Shown piece by piece: positions 35,617-45,380 of a DNA stretch of 64,000 bases; within the stretch, counting starts at the first letter, position 1, and each line of letters starts with the position of its first letter. The DNA comes from SAR86 cluster bacterium SAR86B (GTDB lineage: Bacteria > Pseudomonadota > Gammaproteobacteria > Magnimaribacterales > D2472), in the NCBI GenBank assembly GCA_905182885.1, contig CAJJCW010000001.1:627256-691255 (forward strand), written 5' to 3'. The translations under genes were made by a program, and so were the position numbers. The notes beneath the pieces were generated by a model. It was given only the letters and a program-made list of their open reading frames with translations. It was not told the DNA's origin and did not search any database.

Positions 35617-36313
35617 TATTAATATTTTGGTCTCCCAAATGCCTTCTTTTTACATGCTCAATAAATTTGGAATTCCATGTAGTAAAGGCGGAACCATTTT
35701 CTTCCCAATACAGTATAAACTCTCTTAAATATTTTGAGGCAGAATCTTTAGATATTTCAGATAATTCCAATATATCAAAAACATCATTACTGGGAACCCA
35801 TTCATTATTAATAGTGAATGGGAGGCCTTTATTTGAGCTTTTCTCTTTAGCCCATTCTCTTCTTATGTAATCTATATATGTGCTATTCCAATTATTTCTA
35901 TCCTGCCCTCTTTCAATCCAATAAAGCCTAAACTCTATTAACTTTCTTTCAAAAAATTCAATTGAAACATCACTCATATTTAGAACTTCAATCGCTTCTT
36001 TTGAGGGCTGCCAATTATTATCAATTTTAATTCTTTCAAAGTTACTCTTAGTTGGCAGCCTAATACTGTAATTAGATGAAGAGCTATTAGTATTTATATT
36101 AATAAACTTGTACTTTATTAGTTTTTGCAGGCTTTCTTCAATTGCAGCATTGGAAAGAAAAGGTGCTTCAATTTTTACAGATTCCATTAAATCCTCAATG
36201 GACCTTGAGTTAAAAATTTTATTTGTTTTATATAGCTCTAGAATAATTGCCGATTCAAGACCAAGAGTTTCAGCGACTTCCTTTGAGAAGGATAACGTAC
36301 CTAAATCCTTCAA
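35516..36313 (-). CDS. DnaT-like protein with two tandem DnaT-type ssDNA-binding repeats and an N-terminal winged-helix-like region (TTG start at 36313 preferred over the ORF-track start)
   Basis: Repeats NNWQPSKEAIEVL..EFRLYWIERGQDRNNWNSTYIDYIRREW and NEWVPSNDVFDIL..EFILYWEENGSAFTTWNSKFIEHVKRRH; TTG start overlaps the upstream DAHP synthase stop as TTGA. Confidence 0.65.
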   Translation of the reverse strand: MKDLGTLSFSKEVAETLGLESAIILELYKTNKIFNSRSIEDLMESVKIEAPFLSNAAIEESLQKLIKYKFININTNSSSSNYSIRLPTKSNFERIKIDNNWQPSKEAIEVLNMSDVSIEFFERKLIEFRLYWIERGQDRNNWNSTYIDYIRREWAKEKSSNKGLPFTINNEWVPSNDVFDILELSEISKDSASKYLREFILYWEENGSAFTTWNSKFIEHVKRRHLGDQNINNEENKKHSEPGKFTKDFAARKSDTSWASEINLD

Positions 36314-37370
36314 CCTATTACTCTTCCTCTCCTTGTTTGAACAGCAACACTTAAGGCTTCTAAGCACTTCACTGTATCTTCCCATCCAATACAAGCATCA
36401 GTAATGCTTTGACCATAGGTTAAATTGTCAGTAATACCTTGATTACCCTCAACCAAATGACTTTCAATCATAACGCCATTGATATTTTTATTTCCTGAGC
36501 GAATTTGATCAGATATAGAATCTATTACAGAGATTTGTTGTTTAAATTTCTTTTGACTATTCCCATGGCTTGCATCAATCATTATTGATTCATTAATTTC
36601 AGCTTCTCTTAGAGGCTGCCAGCGTTGTCTCAACAGACTCAACATCAAAGTTTGGCTCTTTACCGCCTCTTAAAATAATATGACTATCATTATTGCCCGC
36701 AGTCTTAAGCATGGCGATATCAGCTTCTTTAGTTGCCCCAAGGAAAACATGCGAATGGTTTGCTGCCTGAATGCCATCAATAGCTGCCTTCAAACTTCCA
36801 TCTGTTCCATTTTTTATTCCTATTGGGCAAGATAGCCCTGAAGCAAGTTCTCTATGAATTTGGCTTTCAGCTGTTCTTGCGCCTATAGCTCCCCAAGAAA
36901 TAACATCAGTTATGTATTGAGGAGAAATTGGGTCTAAGAATTCAGTTCCTGCTGGAAGTCCCATCTCAGCAAGGTCTATCAAAAGCTTTCTTGCCATCTC
37001 AATACCCTTTGATATCTTTATAGGTCTCATCAAGGTCAGGATCATTTATTAATCCTTTCCACCCAACAGTTGTTCGCGGTTTCTCAAAATAAACTCTCAT
37101 TACAATCAATAAGTCTTCTTTAAATTTAATATTCTCTTCTATAAGTTTTTTTCCATATTCAATGGCACTCTTAGGATCATGAATTGAACAAGGACCAACA
37201 ACAACAAGAAGTCGATCATCTTTATCATGAAGAATCTGACTTATTTCATTTCTTGTTCCATAAACGAGCTTGGATATTTTCTCAGTTAACGGTAAATTAT
37301 TTATCAGCTCATAGGGAGCGGGGACTTTTTGTCTATCAATAATTCTCGTATTGTCTGTTAGGTAGTTCAT
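36310..37370 (-). CDS. aroG: 3-deoxy-7-phosphoheptulonate (DAHP) synthase, broken by two frameshifts
   Basis: Three ORFs: VVVGPCSIHDPKSAIEYG / PKISKGIEMARKLLIDLAEMGLPAGTEFLDPISPQYI..WGAIGARTAESQIHRELASGLSCPIGIKNGTDG / DASHGNSQKK..GVMIESHLVEGNQ. Confidence 0.93.
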
Positions 37371-37512
37371 ATTATTGGGTCTATTTAACTGTTTGAATCA
37401 TAATATTAAATGAAAGCAAAAGATTTTGTATTAAATTCGATAAAATAGCCTATATAAATTAATATCCAGTAGTTTTATAGAATTAATATATGCGATTCGG
37501 AGTTTTAATAAA

Positions 37513-37530
37513 AATACTACATGTTGTATT
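37513..37530. promoter_or_regulatory. Near-perfect 18-bp palindrome AATACTACATGTTGTATT upstream of scpA
   Basis: Reverse complement AATACAACATGTAGTATT; only one symmetric pair mismatched. Confidence 0.3.
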
Positions 37531-37547
37531 CATAGCTTCTAAACCTT

Positions 37548-37561
37548 ACACTATGTAGTGT
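37548..37561. promoter_or_regulatory. Inverted repeat ACACTA-TG-TAGTGT upstream of scpA
   Basis: 6-bp arms, 2-nt spacer; centre 33 bp from the centre of the neighbouring palindrome. Confidence 0.3.
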
Positions 37562-37566
37562 TTATC

Positions 37567-38365
37567 ATGCAAAATAGTACACAAATACAATTAGAGTTTC
37601 CGACAGTAATGGGCCAGCCATTTGAAAAACTGCCAGAAGACCTATTTATACCTCCAAATGCTCTAGAGATATGTTTAGAAACATTTTCTGGGCCCATGGA
37701 TCTTTTGTTATACCTAATAAAAAAAGAAAATATTAATATCCTAGAATTAGATGTATCTAAAATCACAGATCAATATATTGAATATATTGAATTGATGGAT
37801 GTATTACAATTTGAACTAGCTGCAGAGTATCTTGTGATGGCTGCGACTTTAGCTGAAATTAAATCAAGGATGATGCTTCCCCAAGAGATCTATGATGAAG
37901 AGGAGGAAGACCCTAAGTCAGCATTAATAAATAGACTTCAGGAATATCAGAGGTTCAAAACTGCATCAGAGAATATCGCGATCCTGCCAAGAGTAGATAG
38001 AGACTTTCTTTACTGCATCGGCTGGACTTCCGCAGCTAAAAATACATAAAGAAGAAATATCTATAACCAAAGATGAGCTTTCAGCTATTTTTCAAGAGAT
38101 CCAATCAAGACCAGTTTTAACGTCAAATCATCAAATTGATTTTGAGGAGCTTTCCACACAAGAAAGAATTCAAATTATTCTAGCAATATTATCAAAACGA
38201 AATATCGTTAGTTTTTCAAAAACTCTAAGAAAGTCAGAAGGCAGGCCTGGTGTTGTTGTTACATTTCTAGCTTCTTTGGAGCTTGCAAAAGAAGGACATG
38301 TTGAGCTAATTCAAAATAAAACAAATGAGATATACCTAAAATCTCGAAAAGGAGTTGCAAATTGA
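37567..38365 (+). CDS. scpA: Segregation and condensation protein A, frameshifted near 38010-38035
   Basis: FSGPMDLLLYLIKKENINILELDVSKITDQYIEYI..MAATLAEIKSRMMLP; continues in another frame LKIHKEEISITKDELSAIFQEI..VVTFLASLELAKEGHVELIQ. Confidence 0.92.
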
Positions 38366-38919
38366 ATACACGAATCATTAATACAGTTGAGGCACTTTTA
38401 TTTGGGGCCGGAAGACCTTTAAGGCTATCAGAAATTAGGAGTCTCCTAGATTCTGATGGAATAAACGCAGAGCTATCGGACATCAAACAAGTTATTAATA
38501 TTCTTGAAGAAAGGCATGATGGATCGTCTCTAGAAGTTGTTGAGGTTGCTTCAGGGTTTAGGCTGCAAATAAAGGAAACATACAGCCCCTCATTGACTCA
38601 TCTTTGGAACGAAAGGGCACCAAGAATATCTAAGGCGTTAATGGAGACAATATCGATAATAGCCTACAAACAGCCAGTGACTAGAGGTGATATTGAGGAC
38701 ATAAGGGGTGTAAGCGTTAGCACGCAAGGCATAAGATCTTTGTTGGAAAGAAATTGGATTAAAGTTTCAGGTTTTAAGGATGTTCCAGGAAGGCCTGCCT
38801 TATACACCACAACAAAAGAATTTTTAGATGATCTAAATATAAAAAGCTTATCAAGCTTGCCTGAACTTCCAGAGCCAGTTCGCTTAGAAGATAATGAATT
38901 ATTTTCTAAAGTTATATAG
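38362..38919 (+). CDS. scpB: Segregation and condensation protein B (TTG start)
   Basis: IINTVEALLFGAGRPLRLSEI, ALMETISIIAYKQPVTRGDIEDIRGVSVS, VPGRPALYTTTKEFLD. Confidence 0.95.
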   Translation: MNTRIINTVEALLFGAGRPLRLSEIRSLLDSDGINAELSDIKQVINILEERHDGSSLEVVEVASGFRLQIKETYSPSLTHLWNERAPRISKALMETISIIAYKQPVTRGDIEDIRGVSVSTQGIRSLLERNWIKVSGFKDVPGRPALYTTTKEFLDDLNIKSLSSLPELPEPVRLEDNELFSKVI

Positions 38920-38937
38920 TTTTTATAGCTACTGATA

Positions 38938-39669
38938 ATGTCAGAAAGATTACAAAAATATCTAGCTAAAGCAGGAATTGGGTCGAGACGTTCTTGTGAA
39001 ACACTTATCCACCAAGGAAAGGTAATAGTTAACGGAGAAGTGGCAAAAATTGGAAGCTCTGTTACAGATACAGATGTCGTTGAATTTGATAATAAGGTTA
39101 TTAGAGTCAAGGAAGATATTCTTAAGGTCCTAATGCTTAATAAGCCTGAGGGTGTTTTATCATCTTCAGCAAGAGAAAAAAATATACCAATCGTTTACGA
39201 CTACTTACCAAATTCCTTTAATCAGAGAAATTGGATATCAATCGGTCGTTTGGATATAAATACTTCTGGGCTAATGCTTTTTACCAATGATGGGGGGTTT
39301 GCAAATCACTGCATGCATCCTTCTAATACTCTGGATAGAGAGTATCTTGTTAGAGCAAGGGGAGAATTCACGTTAGAAAAAAAGAAACAAATGCTCAGTG
39401 GAATAATGATTGAAGATCAAATTCATAAATTTACAGATGTTGTAGAGGGTGAAAAAAATGGCACCAATCAATGGTTCTCCGTTTGTCTAGTTAGTGGCAA
39501 GAATCGAGAGGTAAGAAAAATATTTCAATCATTAGATCTTGAAGTCAGTAGACTAAAGAGAACAAGGTTTGGTCCTATCTTTCTTCCATCAACTCTTCAA
39601 AAGGGCAAAGTTAAAGAACTAGAAGAGAGTGATATTGATGCATTAAAAAATTATGGTAAAAAGTCTTAA
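38938..39669 (+). CDS. rluB: 23S rRNA pseudouridine synthase, RluB-type
   Basis: S4 domain RLQKYLAKAGIGSRRSCE; IGRLDINTSGLMLFTNDG; GKNREVRKIF. Confidence 0.93.
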   Translation: MSERLQKYLAKAGIGSRRSCETLIHQGKVIVNGEVAKIGSSVTDTDVVEFDNKVIRVKEDILKVLMLNKPEGVLSSSAREKNIPIVYDYLPNSFNQRNWISIGRLDINTSGLMLFTNDGGFANHCMHPSNTLDREYLVRARGEFTLEKKKQMLSGIMIEDQIHKFTDVVEGEKNGTNQWFSVCLVSGKNREVRKIFQSLDLEVSRLKRTRFGPIFLPSTLQKGKVKELEESDIDALKNYGKKS

Positions 39670-40252
39670 GGCCAAAAAAGCTCACTCATTTTTATTAGAA
39701 ATATCAAAAAAAATGCAGCATGATAGCTTTCACAAGTTCATGCAAACCGCAGATATTATCTCTATTGAATCAAGGGTTGATAAGATCTCTTTCACTCACA
39801 TTTTTTTTTAGTTAAGACCATAATTGGTCAACAGGTATCTGTTAAGGCTGCAGAATCCATCTGGTTAAAGGTGCAGACTATTTTAAGTAACTCTCCATCT
39901 AATATTTCCTTGGACTCACTGAGAGAGCAGGGTTTGTCAAAGCCTAAGGCTTCATATATCCAAGGAATTCTTGCAGATAAAAAAATTCAATCACTGGACA
40001 GGGCTCGCTTTAAAGAGATTTTCTGATGAAGATTTATCTAATCTTTTATTAAGTATTAAAGGAGTAGGCCCATGGACGCTGGGAGTTATAAGAATGTTTT
40101 ATATTCAAGACAGTAATGTTTTCTTAAAAGGAGATTTGGCTATTAATAAAGCATTAGGTAATTTTTTTAATTCAATCGAATACGATGGAGAGGATTACTC
40201 TCCTTATAAAACCTATTTATGTCTTTATTTATGGAGAAGTCTCAAGAGCTAG
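39653..40252 (+). CDS. DNA-3-methyladenine glycosylase-like (HhH-GPD), two frameshifts
   Basis: Frame fragments: MVKSLKAKKAHSFLLEIS.. / VKTIIGQQVSVKAAESIWLK.. / LSNLLLSIKGVGPWTLGVIRMFYIQDSNVFLKGDLAINKAL; first break at a T9 run. Confidence 0.8.
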
Positions 40253-40999
40253 GAATCATTATATTTTATATATCTAATATCTATATTTTCACTTTCGCTA
40301 GAGAAAAACCATAAATAATAATTTAGAAGAGATGACGCTGCCTTTTAAGCTTGAAGGGTCTTCAGCAGGATAGGCATATGCTCTCATAGATGTCCTTGTG
40401 GCTCCTGGATCAAAATTAAATACTTTAATTTTTGAAAGAGGCTCCAATTCCTCCTGTAATATTTCTGATAAAGATTTAACCGCAGCCTTTGAGATTGCAT
40501 AAGCTCCCCAGAATGCCTTTCCTTTTGACGCAACACCTGATGATGTGAATATAATTCTCGGCCTCTCAGAGTTCTCCATCAAGGGGGTTAAATATTTAAC
40601 CAATAAAAATGAACTTGTTAAATTAGTGTTTAAAACTTTCTGCCATGTATCTAGATCAAAATCAGCAATAGAGGACATTTTTCCGAGTATGGCTGCATTA
40701 TTTATAATCCCATCCAAGCAAGGTGTATTTTTAGATATTACTTCCGCTATTTCTTTGGACTTATCTTCATCTAAAAGATTTAAATCACACTTTATAATCA
40801 TCGGATCAGTTTTATATTGACTAATAATCTCGTCATATATCTCATCCAATGCATCTTCTCTTCTTCCGTGAAGAATAACATTAGCGCCAAATTTACTAAG
40901 ACCAAGCGCAATCTCTCTTCCTATTCCTTTTGACGCGCCTGTTACTAATATATTTTTCTTATCAAGAAAACCTTCCTCAAATTCAAAATTTAATTTCAT
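40249..40999 (-). CDS. Short-chain dehydrogenase/reductase, YciK-like, C-terminal frameshift
   Basis: ILVTGASKGIGREIALGLSKFGANVILHGR, NNAAILG, YAISKAA; beside gph-ubiG; after LLF the alternate frame reads FSSESENIDIRYI. Confidence 0.85.
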
Positions 41000-41001
41000 A
41001 A

Positions 41002-41661
41002 TTATTCCAACAATGAAATAATTTCACTTGCTTGATCAACAAACATGGTCTTATTTCTATTATATTTTTGAGGGAGCGAATAGCCATAGAGGCACCCAAT
41101 TGTTTTAGTGCCTGCATTCATACCAGCTTCTATATCTCCAGGATGATCTCCAATGTATACACTTTCACTGGGGTTTATATCTAAACTAGAGCACGCTAAA
41201 AGTATGCCTTCTGGATCAGGTTTAATATTTTTAACATGATCAGGACAAATAAGAATCTTAGATGTATCAAAAATGCTGAAATTTTCAATCAAAGGTTTGG
41301 CATATTTTAAAGGTTTATTTGTTACCACTCCGTAAGGTATGTCATAAAAGTCTAGATGCTTTATAAGCTTCTCTATGCCAAGAAACGGCTTTGATTTATT
41401 TGTTAAGTTTTTCTTATATTCAATTAAAAGCTCTTTACGATACTTTTCTAGATCAGGATGATTGCTAGGTATTTTAAAACCTATCTCTATTAGCTTGGCA
41501 GAACCCTCAGAGACATTTGATCTAATAATTTCTCCATCAAGCTCATCTCTATGATTAGCCCTTAGGATATTATTTAATGAATGTATGAAGTCCAATGCGG
41601 TATCAACAAGAGTGCCATCTAGGTCAAACAAGACAAGTTTTGTTTTATGGCTTTCTTGCAT
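41002..41661 (-). CDS. gph: Phosphoglycolate phosphatase (HAD)
   Basis: LVLFDLDGTLVDTA, YGVVTNKP, YIGDHPGDIEAGMNAG. Confidence 0.9.
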   Translation of the reverse strand: MQESHKTKLVLFDLDGTLVDTALDFIHSLNNILRANHRDELDGEIIRSNVSEGSAKLIEIGFKIPSNHPDLEKYRKELLIEYKKNLTNKSKPFLGIEKLIKHLDFYDIPYGVVTNKPLKYAKPLIENFSIFDTSKILICPDHVKNIKPDPEGILLACSSLDINPSESVYIGDHPGDIEAGMNAGTKTIGCLYGYSLPQKYNRNKTMFVDQASEIISLLE

Positions 41662-42337
41662 ACATCATATAGTTAACACCAAGGTCATTATTTAAATTAG
41701 CCTTGTGGGTGAGTGGGTTGTAAAACATCCCTTTTGTTTCAAGCATCTCAGCATTACCATTTCTTACATAAGAAGCAAGCGCAGAAGGCTTAATAAACTT
41801 ATTAAACTCATGAGTACCTTTTGGCAATATGTTAAATATATATTCAGCACCTACAATTGCTGTAATCCATGACCTAGGGTTTTTATTTATGGTTGATAGA
41901 AAGAGAAGACCTTCCGGTTTCAAAAGATTTATACACGTCTTTACTAGCAGCTCTGGGTCTGGAACATGCTCTAAGACTTCTAGGCAAGTCACAACATCAA
42001 ACCTTTCTTCTGAATCAGCCAGTAATTGTTCAGCAGTCAATTCGAAATACGTAATAGATTTATTGTTTTCTTTTGCATGCATTTTCGCAATTTCTATTCC
42101 TGGGCCTGCTGCGTCTAAACCAGTTACATTGGCCCCATAGTCATGAAGAGCTTCAGCTAAAATTCCACCGCCACATCCGACATCAAGTAAATTTTTTCCA
42201 GATAAATCTAATTTGCCTGCAATATAATTAGCTCTTAAGGGGTTGATAATATGAAGGGGTTTAAACTCACCTGTTTTATCCCACCACTTCTCAGCTAGCT
42301 CTGCAAACTTTTTAACCTCTTGTTGATCAATATTCAT
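41645..42337 (-). CDS. ubiG: Ubiquinone biosynthesis O-methyltransferase
   Basis: KFAELAEKWWDKTGEFKPLHIINPLRANYI, LLDVGCGGGILAEAL, ILPKGTHEFNKFIKPSAL. Confidence 0.95.
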   Translation of the reverse strand: MNIDQQEVKKFAELAEKWWDKTGEFKPLHIINPLRANYIAGKLDLSGKNLLDVGCGGGILAEALHDYGANVTGLDAAGPGIEIAKMHAKENNKSITYFELTAEQLLADSEERFDVVTCLEVLEHVPDPELLVKTCINLLKPEGLLFLSTINKNPRSWITAIVGAEYIFNILPKGTHEFNKFIKPSALASYVRNGNAEMLETKGMFYNPLTHKANLNNDLGVNYMMYARKP

Positions 42338-42394
42338 TGGCTTATTTTACCTTTAATAAATTAATTTAAATACAACTTAATAACCAATCCTCTT

Positions 42395-42409
42395 TGTAGT
42401 AAAACTACA
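42395..42409. promoter_or_regulatory. Inverted repeat TGTAGT-AAA-ACTACA in the ubiG/pntA divergent intergenic region
   Basis: Perfect 6-bp arms, 3-nt spacer. Confidence 0.3.
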
Positions 42410-42480
42410 TATATGAATCTATATTAATGGTCTTTTATATGGCTATATTGATTTTATTGACTTTTAATAACTAATAATAT

Positions 42481-42498
42481 TTACTTCACTACAAGTAA
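42481..42498. promoter_or_regulatory. Inverted repeat TTACTT-N6-AAGTAA upstream of pntA
   Basis: Perfect 6-bp arms around CACTAC. Confidence 0.25.
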
Positions 42499-42525
42499 AA
42501 CTTTATAAGCAACATAAACAAAAAA

Positions 42526-43645
42526 GTGATTATTTCAGCCCTAAAATCTAGTGATCCAAAAGACCTTAGATCACCAATCCATCCTGATACTATTTCAGCA
42601 CTAGTCAATTTAGGAGGTGATATTTTTTTTGAACATGGAATAGGTGAGGGTATCTTTACCTCTGATAAGGATTTTGAAAACCTTGGCTTGCAATCCACTA
42701 GTAGAGAAGAATGTATTGCCAATTCAGATCTTGTAATTTCTAACCAACCTTTATCCAGCGATGAGGTTAAGAGTATGAAGTCAGGATCAACCTTGCTGGG
42801 CATGGTTAACCCATTTTCTAATCAAGAGTTAATAAATTGCTGTGCACAAAGTAATATTAATTTAGTCAGTATGGAATTTATTCCAAGAATAACCAGAGCT
42901 CAAAAAATGGATGTCCTTAAGCTCACAGGCCAACCTTGCTGGTTATTCAGCAGTAATTGAATCTTCTAGACATCTTTCCTCAGCTCTGCCTATGATGATG
43001 ACTGCTGCTGGAACCCTTAAGCCTGCCAGAGTTTTTATAATTGGTGTTGGCGTTGCAGGTCTTCAAGCAATCGCAACTGCTAAAAGGTTGGGTGCTAGAG
43101 TAGAGGCTTTTGATACTAGAGACGTAGTTGAAGAACAGGTTAATTCACTAGGTGCTAAATTTGTAAAAATAGACTTAGGAGAGACTGGGCAAACAGATCA
43201 AGGGTATGCAAAGGAATTAACCCCAGAGCAAATAATAAAACAAAAAGATTTGCAATCAGAAGTTTGTGCAAGATCGGATATTGTTATCACAACAGCGCAG
43301 CTTTTCGGAAGACCAGCACCTCAACTTATAGATAGTAAAACAATTGATAAAATGAAACCGGGAAGTGTCATTTTTGATATGGCTGTAGAATCAGGTGGAA
43401 ATGTTGAAGGTTCAGTAGTTGATGAGATAATTATCAAAAATGGTGTAAAAATTATTGGTGTTTCTAACTTAGCGTCAAACGTATCAGGCCATGCCTCTTT
43501 AGCACTATCAAATAACTTCAATCATTGGATATGTGACTTTTATGATAAAGATACTAGTTCTATAAACTTTGATTTTGAAGACGAAATTGTCAAAAGTAGT
43601 GTTATTGCCTTTGATGGAAAAATACTTAATGAGAGGTTTCAATAA
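42526..43645 (+). CDS. pntA: NAD(P) transhydrogenase subunit alpha part 1, frameshifted near 42910-42930
   Basis: EFIPRITRAQKMDVL / SSQANLAGYSAVIE..; VFIIGVGVAGLQAIATAKRLGARVEAFDTRDVVEEQ. Confidence 0.93.
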
Positions 43646-43917
43646 TGGATACATACATGTTGCTAGGTTTTGTCTTAATACTATCTATTTATCTTGGCCT
43701 AGAGCTTATCTCTAAGGTTCCCAGCACTCTTCATACTCCTCTAATGTCGGGTGCAAATGCAATTTCTGGAATTGCTTTAGTTGGTGCATTAGTGTTGTCA
43801 ACAAATAGCAATCTTCAAGGTGTCATTGCTTTTTTTGCAGTAACTTTTGCTTCTATTAATGTTTTCGGTGGCTATCTAGTAACAAACAGAATGTTAAAAA
43901 TGTTTAAGAAGAAATAA
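43645..43917 (+). CDS. NAD(P) transhydrogenase subunit alpha part 2
   Basis: STLHTPLMSGANAISGIALVGAL; GGYLVTNRMLKMF. Confidence 0.93.
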   Translation: MDTYMLLGFVLILSIYLGLELISKVPSTLHTPLMSGANAISGIALVGALVLSTNSNLQGVIAFFAVTFASINVFGGYLVTNRMLKMFKKK

Positions 43918-43919
43918 TT

Positions 43920-45299
43920 ATGGAATTTTTTAGTGAAATATCAGCTGTTCAAAATATTATTTACATAATCTCGTCAATATTATTTATTACTGGCATCAAA
44001 ATGCTTGGCAAAGAAGATACCGCAGTTAAAGGTAATTTCTTATCAGCTTTTGCAATGTTTATTGCTGTTGCCATAACTGTAGTTAGCGTTATTGATCCAT
44101 TAATCCTTTTAATTGGAATAGCCTTGGGTGCAATAATTGGTTCATCAATAGCTCTTAAAGTAAAAATGACTTCTATTCCAGAAATGGTCGCATTGTTTAA
44201 TGGCTTCGGAGGCCTCGCAACATTTCTTATAGCTTGGTCAGAGTTCAATTCTATACCTGATAGCTTATTCCAACATATCTTAATTGTCATAACAGTATTT
44301 ATTGGCGGAGTCACTTTCACAGGAAGTTTGATTGCATACGGCAAACTTTCAGAGAAAATAAAAATAGCTAAAACATCAATAATTACAAAGATCTTTACAA
44401 CAGTTTTTTATACATCATTGATATTTTTAATATATAGCATAGTCCAACCCGTTATGCCGATATTAGATTTTGATTTCTTTACAGTTCTTCTTGTTTTAAC
44501 TCTTCTTGCTGGAATTGGCTTTGTATTGCCGATAGGTGGAGGAGATATGCCAGTTGTAATTTCTTTATTAAATTCATTATCGGGAATTGCAGCAGCATTC
44601 GCAGGACTTCTTCTCCTTAATAATGTGCTGATAGTTGCTGGTTCTTTAGTCGGAGCAAGTGGCTTAATTTTGACTATTATTATGGCTAAGGCAATGAATA
44701 GATCAATTACTAATATTCTATTTGTTGGTTATGCAAGTTCATCAACCAGCACATCTTCAGAAGAACAGGGCGAGGTGAGCCCTATAAGTGTTGGAGATGC
44801 GTATTTAATTTTAGAGAGCGCTAGCTCTGTTCTTATTGTCCCGGGTTATGGAATGGCTGTTGCTCAAGCTCAGCATGTCGTAAGAGAGCTAGGAGAGCTT
44901 CTTGAAGCCAATGGAACAGAGGTGAAGTACGGAATTCATCCTGTTGCTGGGAGAATGCCAGGTCATATGAATGTATTATTGGCTGAGGCTAACGTCCCCT
45001 ATGACGTTTTAGCTGAACCAGATGACGTTAATCCAACAATGGATGCTGTAGATGTAGCTGTTGTTATTGGTGCCAATGATGTTGTTAACCCATCAGCAAC
45101 TGAAGAGCCAGGAAGTCCAATTTATGGAATGCCAATTATAGAAGTTCATAATGCCAAAACAGTTTTTGTTCTTAAAAGGTCTATGTCATCTGGTTTTGCT
45201 GGCGTGCAAAATCCTTTATTTTTTAAGCAAAATACCCGAATGTTATTTGGAGATGCCAAAGAATCTATTGGCGGTTTAGTATCTGAATTTAAAGAGTAA
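43920..45299 (+). CDS. pntB: NAD(P) transhydrogenase subunit beta
   Basis: GYGMAVAQAQHVVRELGELLEANGTEVKYGIHPVAGRMPGHMNVLLAEANVPYD; GANDVVNPSA. Confidence 0.97.
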   Translation: MEFFSEISAVQNIIYIISSILFITGIKMLGKEDTAVKGNFLSAFAMFIAVAITVVSVIDPLILLIGIALGAIIGSSIALKVKMTSIPEMVALFNGFGGLATFLIAWSEFNSIPDSLFQHILIVITVFIGGVTFTGSLIAYGKLSEKIKIAKTSIITKIFTTVFYTSLIFLIYSIVQPVMPILDFDFFTVLLVLTLLAGIGFVLPIGGGDMPVVISLLNSLSGIAAAFAGLLLLNNVLIVAGSLVGASGLILTIIMAKAMNRSITNILFVGYASSSTSTSSEEQGEVSPISVGDAYLILESASSVLIVPGYGMAVAQAQHVVRELGELLEANGTEVKYGIHPVAGRMPGHMNVLLAEANVPYDVLAEPDDVNPTMDAVDVAVVIGANDVVNPSATEEPGSPIYGMPIIEVHNAKTVFVLKRSMSSGFAGVQNPLFFKQNTRMLFGDAKESIGGLVSEFKE

Positions 45300-45380
45300 T
45301 TCATATATAAATTATGCTAAAATAATCCTTAAATTAAGGACATATTTTCCATAATATTTTTACATAAAAAAACCTAATAT

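Noticed and set aside
34972-36313. Prophage remnant explanation for the P-like/DnaT-like genes
   Set aside because: No integrase, att repeats, structural or lysis genes nearby; flanked tightly by RND pump and DAHP synthase genes, so a resident chromosomal pair is more likely.
35526-36404. Plus-strand ORFs (114 and 98 aa) across the DnaT-like locus
   Set aside because: Antisense to a better-supported minus-strand gene; no motif.
37548-37561. NrdR box upstream of scpA
   Set aside because: ACACTATGTAGTGT resembles the NrdR consensus ends but is 2 bp too short, and the flanking genes are not ribonucleotide reductases.
43961-44344. 127-aa antisense ORF within pntB
   Set aside because: Fully overlaps a well-supported membrane protein gene; no recognisable motif.
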